Assembly (NCBI GenBank): GCA_029834535.1
Contig: JAQMWT010000432.1
Span: forward strand, 62,001 to 126,000
DNA from: Chrysophaeum taylorii
Lineage: Eukaryota; Sar; Pelagophyceae; Pelagomonadales; Pelagomonadaceae
Direction: 5' to 3'
Length of the DNA stretch: 64,000 bases
Below, piece by piece: positions 49,769 to 60,656 of this stretch. The translations under genes and the position numbers were made by a program. Within the stretch, counting starts at the first letter, position 1. The number at the start of each line of letters is the position of its first letter. The notes under the pieces were generated by a model. It was not told the origin of the DNA. It did not search any database and saw only the letters and a program-made list of their open reading frames with translations.

Positions 49769-50319
49769 ATGGCTGATGCTGCTAAAGCTTCGATGGACCC
49801 AGTGTTAATCGTGGAGGTGCGCCAGCGTTCTCAACTTCCTGAGTTGAAAGGATCACCTTTTTGTAGGTGTGCGCCGCCTGCGCGCTCATCGTCCTGATTG
49901 TTGGGATTACGTACCCGTTGTACGTAATGACTGATCGAACGAGACCCGTGCTCAAGGTTGACTCCTCGTCGGGCTATGTAAGCGTGGCGACGATGAGCCT
50001 GCTGTCGTCGACGCTGTATGCGATGATGACCTTGATCACGATAAAGTTTCCCGGGCCGTGGAAGGCGTGGAAAGTGCCTGCCGCAGCGATAGTTGTTTTG
50101 CTGTTGTTCTTCGGTTCTTGCGATGTTGTAAACTCCATACGGTTTCAGAACAAGATGGCCGATAATGAGAAGAAGTATGGCGACGTCGAGGAGGCCAATA
50201 ATCGAGCTAATGCCGTTGCCGCTTTTTTTGTCTTCGAGTTTTTTATCGCTCTTATCCTCCTCGTCGTTGCCGTCCTCCCCAAAATGGCACCCAAGAGTAC
50301 TGACCCCGAAGCGCCCTAG
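49769..50319 (+). CDS. Four-TM membrane protein of unknown function
   Basis: Two exons, 49769-49816 and 49867-50319, are joined by a 50-bp intron (GTGCGC..TAG). The start MADAAKASMDPVLIVE is fused in frame to VCAACALIVLIVGITYPLYV. The product has 166 residues and four hydrophobic helices: residues about 17-36, ATMSLLSSTLYAMMTLITI, VPAAAIVVLLLFFGSCDVV and AAFFVFEFFIALILLVVAV. Short loops and a cytosolic Pro/Lys C-terminus (PKMAPKSTDPEAP) complete it. The topology resembles MARVEL, claudin or tetraspanin-like small membrane proteins, but the Cys-Cys-Gly motif of tetraspanins is absent and no family is assigned. The splice junction creates the complete first TM helix, which supports the gene model. 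Confidence 0.6.
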
Positions 50320-52142
50320 TAGTAAACGCTGTCGAATAGAAGGGTCGTCGGCGTTTGGTCGGTCGGTATGCGTCTTTCGGATGATGTGCTGGCAATCACG
50401 AGTGCACGTTGTAAACACACCCTGAACAGGCTACGATGCGCCAAACCTGCGATTAACGTGCTATCGGTCGACGGATGATCAGGTCCTCGTGAGATTCGCG
50501 TACCTACTAAGGCTTTTTGGCGCGAGGGCTACTTTGCGACGAGTAGCGCCGAGCCGAAAGTGCGTCCTTGCGCATCGTACGATCCCACGCCGCCGCGGGT
50601 TCTTTCTTCCTTTCTTTCTGTCTGGAGCTCGCTTTGAATAGTCTACCGCTATATGTGGCTTAATTTTAGAGCGTGCTTGGTAACCGCCCTCGCGCACACC
50701 ATTTTACACCCCGTGAAACATAATCCGTCGAGCGTGTACGTTGGCGATGCCGTCATTCCGGGACCATTCGGTACATCGCCGAGAGGGCATGAATAATGAC
50801 GCGCAACTTACGGTAGGAACATGCGATTAAACGCGCAGTTCAGGGTGAAAAGATAGGCGGCGAATTCTATTGAGCAGGTGCGAGAAAACGAGCAACGATG
50901 ATAGGGCAAGTCGGACGCGTCGCTACCTTAGAGTAGGGTTTGCAAGTTGGCGAAGGCGAACGCGGCGGGCGCGATAATTAATGCACTCGACTGCGACACG
51001 CATTGGGTATCGCGGGCAATGGAAGCGCGCCTCACAAGAACCGTCGCGTCCCTGATCATACGGAAGAAAGTCTAAAATAAATTTGAAACAACAACTGGGA
51101 ATTCCCCTCATCCAACCCGCGCGGTTCCAGAGAAGCACGATGTGCTGCAGTCTGCCGAGCGCCGACGGCGCGGAACTCGACACATTCGGGTGGCTCCTGT
51201 TGTGATATTAGTTTCAGAACGAGAACGAGCCGAAGAAGTTCGCAGGGGGATAGAGCTTAACAATTAAACGGATCATTCCTAACGGCCCCAAAATCCTTGT
51301 GACCTAAAGAAAAGAGAGAAAAATGATACTGTAGAGTGTATTCAAAACTTACGTAGAGAAATTAGGAGCGTGTCATTAGAAAGCAGCAGGCAGAATCGAA
51401 AGGACCTGAATAAAGAAACCTAAAAAAGGATAAAGAACTTATTGGAAAAAATACGAGTTCGTTCTGCCAGAACACACGAATAATAATAATTATTATTAGT
51501 TTCTCTTTAAGACTTATTAGTCCTGTGTGTTCTAGATCCCAATCGCCGCCTAGCTCGTCAGATGTGACCCGAGGGCATGTTGTCCGCCGCAGCAAATGCA
51601 CTTGGACGATATCCGGTCGTGCCATGACCGCAGGACCCCACGCTCTTTCCTCGCGTTTGCATTCTCACCAAGCGAAAGGCGACTCGAACAAGCTCGACAT
51701 CGGGGAATGTGCTCAAGGACCGTGTGGTAATACGATACATTTATCACAGTGTCGCGACACGAATCGCGCATCGATTTTCTCTCGAGCGCGATTTTCGCAA
51801 GTCTCTAATAGGGTGTGGAGGTCTCGTGCGGGTAATCAAGTTCCTTCTTGGCGAACGTGAGAAATGGAACCGTCATCCAAAATATGATGACGATCGGTGC
51901 TCCCTTTTCAAGTTATGCGGAGGGTGACATCGTCGGTGATGCTATCGATGCGATTGACAGCACGTAAGGGCAGCAGCAGCAGCAGCAGCAGCAGCAGATA
52001 AGCAAGCAAGGGTGGTCGCCAATGAGGAGGAAACAAGGAATAGTGGGGGTGCACAACGTATCGACTCATTGCACAAGACCAAACGCAAGAACATTGGTGT
52101 GAGGAAAGCCACGAGCGCTTTTTTTTCCGCGGTTCGTCGTAG
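50320..52142. other. Gene-poor region
   Basis: No gene is supported. The DNA is less GC-rich than the genes, with AT-rich stretches near 51300-51520 (AATAATAATAATTATTATTA). A (CAG)9 microsatellite lies at 51971-51997. Searches by eye for tRNA T-arm motifs and snRNA-like sequences gave nothing convincing. Confidence 0.4.
51971..51997 (+). repeat. (CAG)9 microsatellite
   Basis: Nine perfect CAG units about 145 bases beyond the stop codon of the minus-strand gene that ends at 52143, possibly in its 3' UTR. Confidence 0.95.
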
Positions 52143-53093
52143 TCAGAACGAGCGGCGACCCGAGTTGGATCGAGAGGAAGAGGAGGAATTGGAGCGCGCG
52201 AAGGCATGAACGGAGAGTTTGACGGTGACACCTGGCCTGACACCGTCGGGGATCGTGCAGTTGACGAAGGTTGATTTGTCTGGGAGGCGGACTGGCACGA
52301 TCGAGCCGGGCGAAGCGCCGTCGGGAACCTTGAATGTTACGGTGCTCATGGAGAGACCAGCCGAAGTCAGTATGCTCTCGGTAACTCGGGACTTGTCGCT
52401 GAGCATGACACGGGGTGTGTCGTGGGCGACGACGGCTTCCCAGGCGCGCCGGTCCTTATCCGACCATTGGCGCAGCGTGGGAGAGGGAATGGAGTCGGCA
52501 GCAATGGGGCAGATGGTCGGCGGCTCGTTGTCGGCCCCGGACGTAACGACAACTCCAAGCGCAGCGACGACCATGCCGGCGCAGAACGTGACCTCGCGGG
52601 CGCGCAGGGCATTCGGTTCCGCCGGAGGCTCGAGGCCTCGTCGCGCGAGCAGCTCGACGAGTTCGTCCGAGGCCTTGCCATAGAAATGGACGGCGCGGCT
52701 CCCTCCGCGGAGTTCCTCTTGCTCCCACGAATACCCCAACGCCTCGACTTGTTGATCATTCTTGAGGATGCGCACCGCCGCACCCGACTCGTCGACTAGC
52801 TTGAAATCGACGCGCTTTGCCTCGTGCGCGACCGTCTCCCACCGTGCCCCGCGCTTCAACTGGACCTCCACCGCATAGTACACGCACTTGCTCTTCCCAA
52901 GCGCCGACGTCAGATATGCCTCCTCGTGCTCGACGCGCCCCACGACCTTGAAAACGGGACGCTCCCTGAGAGTAGCCGCGAGCGCTAGTTCGAGGTAGTG
53001 GCTTGGCAGGACGGCGTGAAAGTGGCGTAGTACGCGCTCGACGTGATCCTCGCGCTCGAACAGCGTCGGCCAGCACTTGGGAAAACCTGGCAT
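52143..53093 (-). CDS. GIDE-like domain protein with C-terminal PDG-PG module
   Basis: A 316-residue intronless frame from the ATG at 53093. Residues about 45-110 (PVFKVVGRVEHEEAYLTSAL, then CVYYAVEVQ, WETVAHEAKRVDFKLVDESG) have the layout of the GIDE/MULAN-type beta domain: a G-x-V opening, a CVxYxxxVE strand and a late DFxLxDxxG. In MUL1 and plastid SP1 this domain lies between two TM helices, but here only one helix is evident (FCAGMVVAALGVVVTSGA, about 175-192) and no RING finger follows. The C-terminus carries two copies of a VPDGxxPG/IPDGVRPG pattern (FKVPDGASPGSIVPVRLPDK), a short beta module common in stramenopile proteins. The function is unknown; an organelle or endomembrane location is inferred. 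Confidence 0.5.
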   Translation of the reverse strand: MPGFPKCWPTLFEREDHVERVLRHFHAVLPSHYLELALAATLRERPVFKVVGRVEHEEAYLTSALGKSKCVYYAVEVQLKRGARWETVAHEAKRVDFKLVDESGAAVRILKNDQQVEALGYSWEQEELRGGSRAVHFYGKASDELVELLARRGLEPPAEPNALRAREVTFCAGMVVAALGVVVTSGADNEPPTICPIAADSIPSPTLRQWSDKDRRAWEAVVAHDTPRVMLSDKSRVTESILTSAGLSMSTVTFKVPDGASPGSIVPVRLPDKSTFVNCTIPDGVRPGVTVKLSVHAFARSNSSSSSRSNSGRRSF

Positions 53094-53479
53094 CTCTATC
53101 TACTCTTTGTCTTTCCAATTGTCGTATCACTTTCCTTGAAGCTGTCCGAAAGCTACTTTGGGTGTCACCTGTTTCGAAATGGGAACCGTTACCGAGTCGC
53201 TAACGGCCACATTTTGGCTGAAAGAAACAAAGAATTGTTTGAAATTATTATCCTTTGGTTGAAAATCTCGAAGAGAGTAGGCTTTTTTTCCGGTAAGAAT
53301 CGACACGCAAATTTGGGGGGGGTAGGTTTCGAACCTCCACGTCAGCTCATCACCTACACTCTTCGACACAGGTGTATAGGGTTGTTCGGCGAGATTCTGG
53401 CGAACAAGTTGTATAGAGTGACGAATGCCTTGAGGCGGGTGGGATTTGACGATCCAGGTAGTGGTTGGTTAGAGGATCT

Positions 53480-56400
53480 TCTAAAACCTAGGTGGTGATA
53501 CGTGCATTCAGAATGCGATTTGTGGGTATTTTGTTCGAGAACTTGCTATGAATTTGAAGCCTGAGAAACAGGAGATTCAGAGTCTCAAGCTCATAGAAGC
53601 TTAGCCGAACAGAACCTGTGCGAGAGTATAAAGGAAACGTTTTTGGTGATTGAACAAGCGGCGGATCTGGGTACGTGCGAACCCAGTCTTGAGCTAAAGT
53701 CTTAGGCAGCCAGAGTGTTTTGGAAACTGAGTGGATGTCATCCGTGATGTCCAAGAAACGCTTCGGGTGCTGGTTCGGCCAGGACAGTATGTCTATGGGT
53801 CCAGTATTGTACCTGCGAGCAATGCAGATCCATCGTTCCCGAGATTGGTAATCGCCACAAAGATAAGTAGGGAAGCGGTCGACTACATCAACGGCATAGT
53901 CCAGAGTGGCGTGAATGAGGTTAGCCACTGCGATATGATCCCTGTGTGGATCAGCTTGTGGAGGCGTCATCTCCGCAAGCAGAACCAGGGGTTTCAATAA
54001 TTTGATGACGGATAGCATACTGTCAAAGAGAGAGTCGTTGAGCAAACTAACCAAGTTGGATGTTTTGGTGTTCTCGAGCAGGTTCCGGTTGGTACACAGA
54101 GGGGTAATTTCTATCACGTCGCAGTAGAAGTGTCGTTTTTTTTCTTCTCATATAGCATGGAGATGGGTAACGAAAGAAGGAAGAGATTCGACAATAAAAA
54201 CACATTTGGGAAGTGTTTGCAACATGCGCATAAGAGTTTCATCGGACTCAACGACGATCTTAACATCGATGTTCAAGGCCAAGTCATTTGAGGCTTGTGA
54301 CAGAAACGCAGGTGTGGACAGTCCAGAACATAACAGCATGATTGTAGGTTTGCGAAAACCGTTGTTTGTGGTCGTTAAGAACACTGGTCGAGTGCGTAGT
54401 CAAGCAAGAGGAGTGGTATTTTCCCGGACGTACTCGTTTTGTGTTCGAAGATTGACCAGTAGGGTGCGCAACGACGGGCGTGTGTTGAGCTTTGTAACCA
54501 TATAGTGGTAATACTGGCAAAGATCCCGGTTCTCGTTGAGCTTCTTCAGCGGAAAAGCTAAAGAGCGAAGTTCAAGGTTCCTATCGCGTGCCAGTGCGTA
54601 AGGTAGACACGGTAGTGCAGGGAGGTCGTGATCTACAAAATGAATAGGCACATTGACGTCTTTGTCAATCAAGCTTGTGAGATGTGACATGTTCGGTTGT
54701 TCGCTGTCATTGAGGGTGACAGACAGTTGAGCCTTGTTCCACTCGGGAGCGCTGAGGATAAATAGATGTCGACCTTGGACTGGTTTGAGGAACAGAGCGC
54801 AATCAAGTTTTACGTAGCCGATACCAGGGTGATCAGGTAGTGGAGACACGATATTTTTCGTTTACATGATGTGCGACACTTGCTGTTGTCCAGTGGCAGT
54901 TTGGACAACGGGGGTACATTTTGGATCGATGGGGACGATATGATTCGGCAGAGCGAAATCAAACGTGGTCATTAACGAGATGGAGGCACAACTGTCCAGG
55001 TATAGAAATTGAAAGTGGAGGGGGAGATCGTGATCTCTCCGGTACTTGGTGAGAAAGGCATTCTCGCGAGGCACACTGGGAACACTGGTAGAGGGAATGC
55101 TAGCTGCGAACAGACTGGGCTGGCTGAGGAGCTTGGAGGTGACAACCACTTGGGAGAATTTAAGGGGGGCAACCGGTGCAGTAGGTTCACCGTTGTCTTT
55201 TCCTAGACCATTGTTAAGGTCGAATGGCGAGAGATTGTTTTGTGTGGTAGTTGATGAAGTGGCAGATTGAGATGTTGCTTGAGCGGTACTCTTGAGACAC
55301 AAGGCTGCAGAAACATGAGAGGAAAGCTCATTCAGCCGCTCAGGTCATAATTGCGCTATAACATCCGCAGTAAGATTGACTGGCTCCGTGGGAGGAGCGA
55401 CGGATGGAGAGCTGTTGCCATTTGCGTTCAGTGAAGTAGAGGGATTGGGTGCAGACTCAGACAATTGGTCTGCCCCATAGTTTAACGACGTTGCGGTCGA
55501 AAGCAGATGTATATCAACGTTCCGAACAATATCTTCGGCATATGAAAGTTGATCGTTAAGGATCGTTAAGGCGGAGAAAATCGGCGTTATCCTCCGAGGT
55601 AGAAGAAGCGATGATGTCAGCAGATTGCAGTAAAGTTTCAAACAGCTTGTTGATCTTATCTTGGACTTGGGCCGTGGTTGCACTTTGGGTAGTGTGCTTA
55701 GACAGTTCGCGAAATTGATCTTTAAGGGCATGCATAGTGTGCTTTGTACGATCCAACAACTTCATATCCGATCGGGAAGGTCTGTCGAAAGTGCGCGCAT
55801 ACACAGGTCGGTCATTAGATTGGCCAGTGCTGCGAGCTCTGGTGACATACGAATCACCAGGGCGATAATAGCTAAGATCGTGAGGAGAAAAGGGCTGGCT
55901 AGCATCTTTTGAGTTACGAAGGCGTCGTGCGTTAAAAGCGGGTTTCGACTGTTGTCCATTAGCTGGAATGGTAAGCGACGCGAAAACGTCAGCAGCGTGC
56001 GCCAGTTCAGTGCCAGTGTTATCCAAAAGTTGAGTTAAGAACAATTTGGGTTTTTGGTAGGTGGATAACCATTCAACATATGGAATCCAAGAGACTGGTG
56101 GTTCAAGACGTCTTTTACACGGAATTGTAAAGGTCCAAAGCGAACTCAAGGATGGACGAGGAATCAGACGGATGACATAGTTTGTCAGCTTCAGGTCGTG
56201 CTCTGGCAGAAGAACGTGTCTCGTAGACAAGGTGTCAACGTAGGGACGCGCGTTGGCAAACTCGACGGTACATGCGCGGGCGAGTTGGATGGGCTTGGCG
56301 TTGGCGCGTGTGCTGGGCGCGGCGTCGACGGATGACTAGTAGATGGTGTCATCGTCGGGGCAAGCGACACAATCAAAAACGGGTCGGTCATCACTATTGT

Positions 56401-57250
56401 GGTTACATTAGTGAAGTAAGCTGACGAGCCAACAGCTAACGCAGCCTCTTCGAGGGCGCTATCGAACAACTCTGGCGTCATGTTTGTCAACGCTGCCAGC
56501 ACTTCATCAGTCCTTGTAGCGAGCGTAACGACGATGTAATCGATGACCACCGTGTTTATGTCGCCAGTAACGATGTTACGTATTTGAAACAGCAATTTAA
56601 CGCTGTCTTGTATAATCCTAATTGGTATGTACATGTCTTCATTGAATGCGTGCAGTCCTTCAGGCATGTCTCTTTCCAGCTTAATCAAGAAGAGACAAAT
56701 TTACAGTTCGACGAGCCTACACTTTGCCGGAAAATATATGAGAACAGTTTCGTAAAGGTTAAAGGCAATGAGCATGAATGCTCGGGTTTTATTGGGGTGG
56801 TAATGACGATTGTATACCTCAGTAATGGCTGGCCAGGCTGCAAGAGCGGGTTTCCCCACACTCTCATGGTTAAAGAAGGTATACAAAAAGGTGACGTAGG
56901 TAGATTGGTAAATTTGCCAATCGGCATGTGAAAAGGCAAAAGTGGACTCTGGAGCGTTAATTCTTTCATCAAAGGTGAGCTCACGGGGGTAGTCGCGGTT
57001 GAGTTCCCGTTCAGCGTCTAATAACAGGTTATTTACTTCGGGGCGAAGGGCCTTGACCTCATTACTGTAGCAGACAGTGGCCAACTGTGAAACTTCAGGG
57101 TCAGGTAAGTTAGGGAGCGCCTCGGATGTGATGTGCCAGCTCTGATATTCAGGAGGCAAGTCTTCAACATCTTGGAGGTTGAGGTCCTGCACTCTGGCGC
57201 GTTGCCAGTCCAGGAAAACCTGGTCTAGGATCCTATTGCGCATGACTTCG
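53480..57250 (-). mobile_element. Retroelement fossil with methyltransferase-like region
   Basis: A series of minus-strand coding remnants is consistent with one decayed virus-like retroelement. From the right: a gag-like region (about 55.5-57.25 kb), a retropepsin-like region around a LDSCASISLM motif (about 54.9-55.3 kb), then a stretch with resemblance to a C5-DNA methyltransferase (about 53.5-54.4 kb; LVLLAEMTPP and GDYQSRERW recall the PxxxxxENV and QxRxR motifs). No reverse transcriptase, RNase H or integrase region was recognised and no terminal repeats were found, so the element is partial and the family (LTR or DIRS-like) is uncertain. It is broken, with about six or more interruptions, and seems older than the copia element. 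Confidence 0.5.
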
Positions 57251-58863
57251 TAGTCAGGGCAGGACCGCGTCTAAGCCTGTTACGAGTCATACTCGAAGAT
57301 GGCTCCTGCGTGGTGAAAACACAGTGATTGTCTAATGAGTCTTATTGGAGTGAGACCTTCCTACTTTGGAGTTGAAAGCGGTTCCCATCATTGAGAAACT
57401 CAACAACAGTGGCTTCTAATTTCAAAATATCCGCACCAGTGACTGCTTTGGGTGCGGCTCTTGCTGCTCGTTCCGCCATGAGGACGGTGACGTGAACCTA
57501 TGGTTCAGTCAGAGAGCAGTTGACAACAGTTAGACACTCTAAGGGGGTCTGTCTAGCGGTGTCTATGTACACTCATCAGGAAAACAATGGAAGCGCCTAT
57601 ATGGCAACTGTGCAAACTGTGATTCCTGCCAGTGTGAAAGAAAGGGCATGCACTGAACTGGCAGTTGGTAAGGGGGTGCTCAGAGAGCGGGCATGTTGTG
57701 TACTATCGTGGAGCATCCAAAAAGGTGGACATACCCAAAATATTCCGAGCGCGTGTTGTGCAATCAATACAGGACTTGTACAGACTACACACACACCGAC
57801 ATTTTCACGACAATACGATACTATAAACAAGCACACAGGGGGGGGCACGCAGTCTTAACGTGTGCGGTGTAGCTATGTACAGCCCATGTAAAAGCGTATA
57901 CAAAGAGTTGTGTTGCATGGCGAGGCTAGACCGGCGCGGTAACGGTCCAAAACCCATATGGCACGTGCATGCAACACATGATCCCTCAGGACCTCGCTGG
58001 GCCCATAACCTGTAGAGAATTCCGCTAGGCAGTGGTAAGATCGCTGAGGAACCATCCCGTCTCACCGCGTGAGTCTGGCAGGGCAGAATTCGGGGGATAA
58101 AGGGCACAGTCCCCTTAGCCTCGGCACACGGCAGACGATACATAGAAACACACCAAGGCAACCAGTGATTACTACATACCTACGGGGCGCGCTAGACCAT
58201 GATGATGGTGAGCGTGAGCACAATAATATCGACTTGTGTGTAAACTAGCTAACTAACTTCAGACCTCTTCCGAGCATGGGAGCCAGGCCGGACAAGCAGG
58301 AGCCGATCCGGAATCACAGAGGAAAATCACGCAGTTGGGGCTGAGGCGAAGGACTTGTGTGTAAAAGGGAAGAAGAAGGGTAAGGAAGAGATCGCGTTCT
58401 CAACGGACGGATAAGGGGTAAGGAGTCAGCAGATTCTTCTCTCTGTAGTTGTTTCTAACTTTATTTTACTTTACTTTATCCAGGTATACAATGCCCTGTC
58501 CTCCTCTGCTCTTGACATATGCTGACACTCGCATCAATGTGACTGCCCAGTCGCGCTATTCTCCGATCTTGTTGACTACTCGCATCACTGTGAATGCTAT
58601 CCTACTCCTGCGCTGCTCTCTGCTTCTTTCAAGAATTTGCGGGGCCGTGTCGGTAGATTCCTGTTCCGGTACCTTCGGAGACTCTGTGTCCGGTACCATC
58701 TGCTAGTACCGGAACAAGCCATTACTTACCCCCAAAACCTTGCTCCAATCATGTTCTATTTCTATTCTATCAACACAAAGGCCCTGCCGCGCCGGCCCTA
58801 ATTAATAATAACCCTCCGAGCCATCGCACTCTTTTACTTACCCTGATCGTTAGAGAGGATGTG
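57251..58863. other. Gene-poor region next to the retroelement fossil
   Basis: No gene is supported. Open frames are short and lack motifs. The region contains copy 2 of the CTAA-linked dispersed repeat (58245-58318) and, near 58470-58490, AT-rich TTTATTTTACTTTACTTTATCCAG, which resembles a polypyrimidine-rich splice acceptor without a convincing exon. The last 100 bases should contain the promoter of the PH-domain gene. Confidence 0.4.
58245..58318 (+). repeat. Dispersed repeat, copy 2
   Basis: Two CTAA units are followed by CTTCAGACCTCTTCCGAGCA and GGGAGCCAGGCCGGAC. It matches 9797-9866 over about 70 bases with a few differences, in the same orientation. Confidence 0.88.
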
Positions 58864-60540
58864 ATGCGCGGCGTCCTCAAAAGACGGAGCCTGGGCGAAG
58901 ACGGGCTGTGGCGATGGGAGAAGGTGGATGTGGATATCTCAAGGGGCATACTGCGGATCGCCGACGAGAGAAGATTGGTGGAGCGCGCGACGACGTGGCG
59001 GCAAACATCCAAGACGACGCCACGCGGCTTCGATGTGCGCGTCGTGGGCGACGAGGTCGTTTCCTTCATCGCCGAGACTGCAGATTTTGCAGCCGACTGG
59101 GTGCACGCTATCAACGCCGCCGTAACATCCATGCCGCCTGTCCAAGAAACGGAAGACGAAGAACGAGGATGCTCGGTCGCAAACGCGACCGCGCCGGAAA
59201 TCGACGAGCGGCGACTCGTGTCGTCCCAGCAAGGACGCTCGGTCCGAAACGAGGGAAGATCGAGCCTCGACGACCTTGACACGAACGAACGGCTAGTTTA
59301 CCAGCAAGGACGACAACGCTTGGTCAGAGACGGCAAGCGAGTCCTCGCCGGGCACGCGAGCCCGGGGGGTGCTGTTCAGCAGAAGGAGCGCGGTGCAGGG
59401 GACCACCGCTTGAGAGACGAACGACCTGTGGAGTATAAGGAGCGCTTTGCTACAACGCAGCAATCCGCATCCCTCCGAAAAGAAGAACCCCCCGAGGACG
59501 AGGACGACGATCGCCGAGAGCTCGCTAGGAGCGACCCCGCCGCGCGCGAACTCCCCGACGAGAGGCGCGAGTTGTTCGTGACGGTCGCCGCACAGCACGC
59601 GGTAATCGCCGAGGACACGCGCGCGCTACTGCCCACGTCCGAACGGCTGGTCGCCGAGAGCCACGAGTTGAGAGCGACAGTCTCCGCGCAGCACGCGGCC
59701 GTCGCTGCTGGCCTCGAGGCCGAGCTCGCGGAGGCCAGGAAGGAGCTCGCACAGCTCACAATGCAGCGCGTCGCCGATGCCGAGGCCCAAGCTACGGCAC
59801 GACGCGAGGAATCTGAGTGCGTTCGCACGCTCGAACGACGCTGTGAGTCACTGCAAAGCCGGCTCGAGGACGCCGAGTCGCGCGCAGAAGCGCTTTGTGC
59901 TGCTGCGAAGCAAAGTGCGACGACCTGTGGCGAATTTCACTGGTATACAGGCGACGCCGACGCGCGACGCGCCGAAAAGCACGCCAAGCGCCTCGAGGAT
60001 AGGGTCGTCGCGCTCACCGCGCGTCTCTCGGCCGCCGACGACCGCGCCGAGGCCGCCGAGCTTCAGCTTGAAGGCGTCGAGTCCAAGATGCTCACCCTGC
60101 GAAGACGATTAGACACCGCGCAAGACGAAGCCCAGCGTCAGGCCACCGCATGCGAACGTACGTAACATTGGATTAGCAGCACTTCGTGACGCTTGGCGGC
60201 CGCAGGCGTCGAGCGAGAAAAGAAGGCCCTTGCCGGCAGGGTCGCAAAGGCTGACCGCCTCATTTACGGATTTCGACGCCCGCCCACCTCACGAGACGCA
60301 CTCGCCCTCGTAGCGAACGCGAACATCGACCTGCCTTCGAAGCAGAAGATCGCCACGCAACCAAATTCTGCACCTCACCTACCAAGGCCGGCGTCGTGGG
60401 CAGGCACGGTTCCAATGCAGAAGAGGCGAGCGATATCCACCCCTAGCACCTCGAAGGCCAAGCCGCGCACCACCAAGAAGAAAAGTGCCCCCGCACCACC
60501 TCGCTCTTCGTCCACGTCGAAGAACCCTGCGCTCCGATAG
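58864..60540 (+). CDS. PH-domain and coiled-coil protein
   Basis: Two exons, 58864-60157 and 60206-60540, flank a 48-bp intron (GTACGT..CAG), giving 542 residues. The first 90 residues form a pleckstrin-homology domain: GVLKRRSLGEDGLWRWEKVD (strand 1-2), DISRGILRIAD, GFDVRVVGDEVVSFIAET and the C-terminal helix AADWVHAINAAV with the invariant Trp. A polar linker and a long charged coiled coil follow (residues about 200-445; LEAELAEARKELAQLTMQRV, KHAKRLEDRVVALTARLSAA). The tail is basic and Lys/Ser/Pro rich (STSKAKPRTTKKKSAPAPP). PH domains bind phosphoinositides or partner proteins at membranes. A cytoskeletal or trafficking adaptor is plausible. A GTG lies one codon before the chosen ATG. Confidence 0.8.
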
Positions 60541-60656
60541 TACGGAAAATGCGAACGGGTTAGTAGTGTTATCAATTTAGTCTGGCCGTTTCGGATCTGT
60601 ACAAAAAACGAACGAACCACCTTGGGCGACGAGTGGTGGGAACGCAACAGAGAACA

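Noticed and set aside
53310-53370. tRNA-like T-arm sequence GGTTCGAAACC on the minus strand
   Set aside because: The T-stem has a mismatch and no D-arm, anticodon arm or matching acceptor stem was found at the proper distance.
57520-57858. Plus-strand frame of 112 codons
   Set aside because: Composition and lack of motifs suggest noncoding DNA beside the retroelement fossil.
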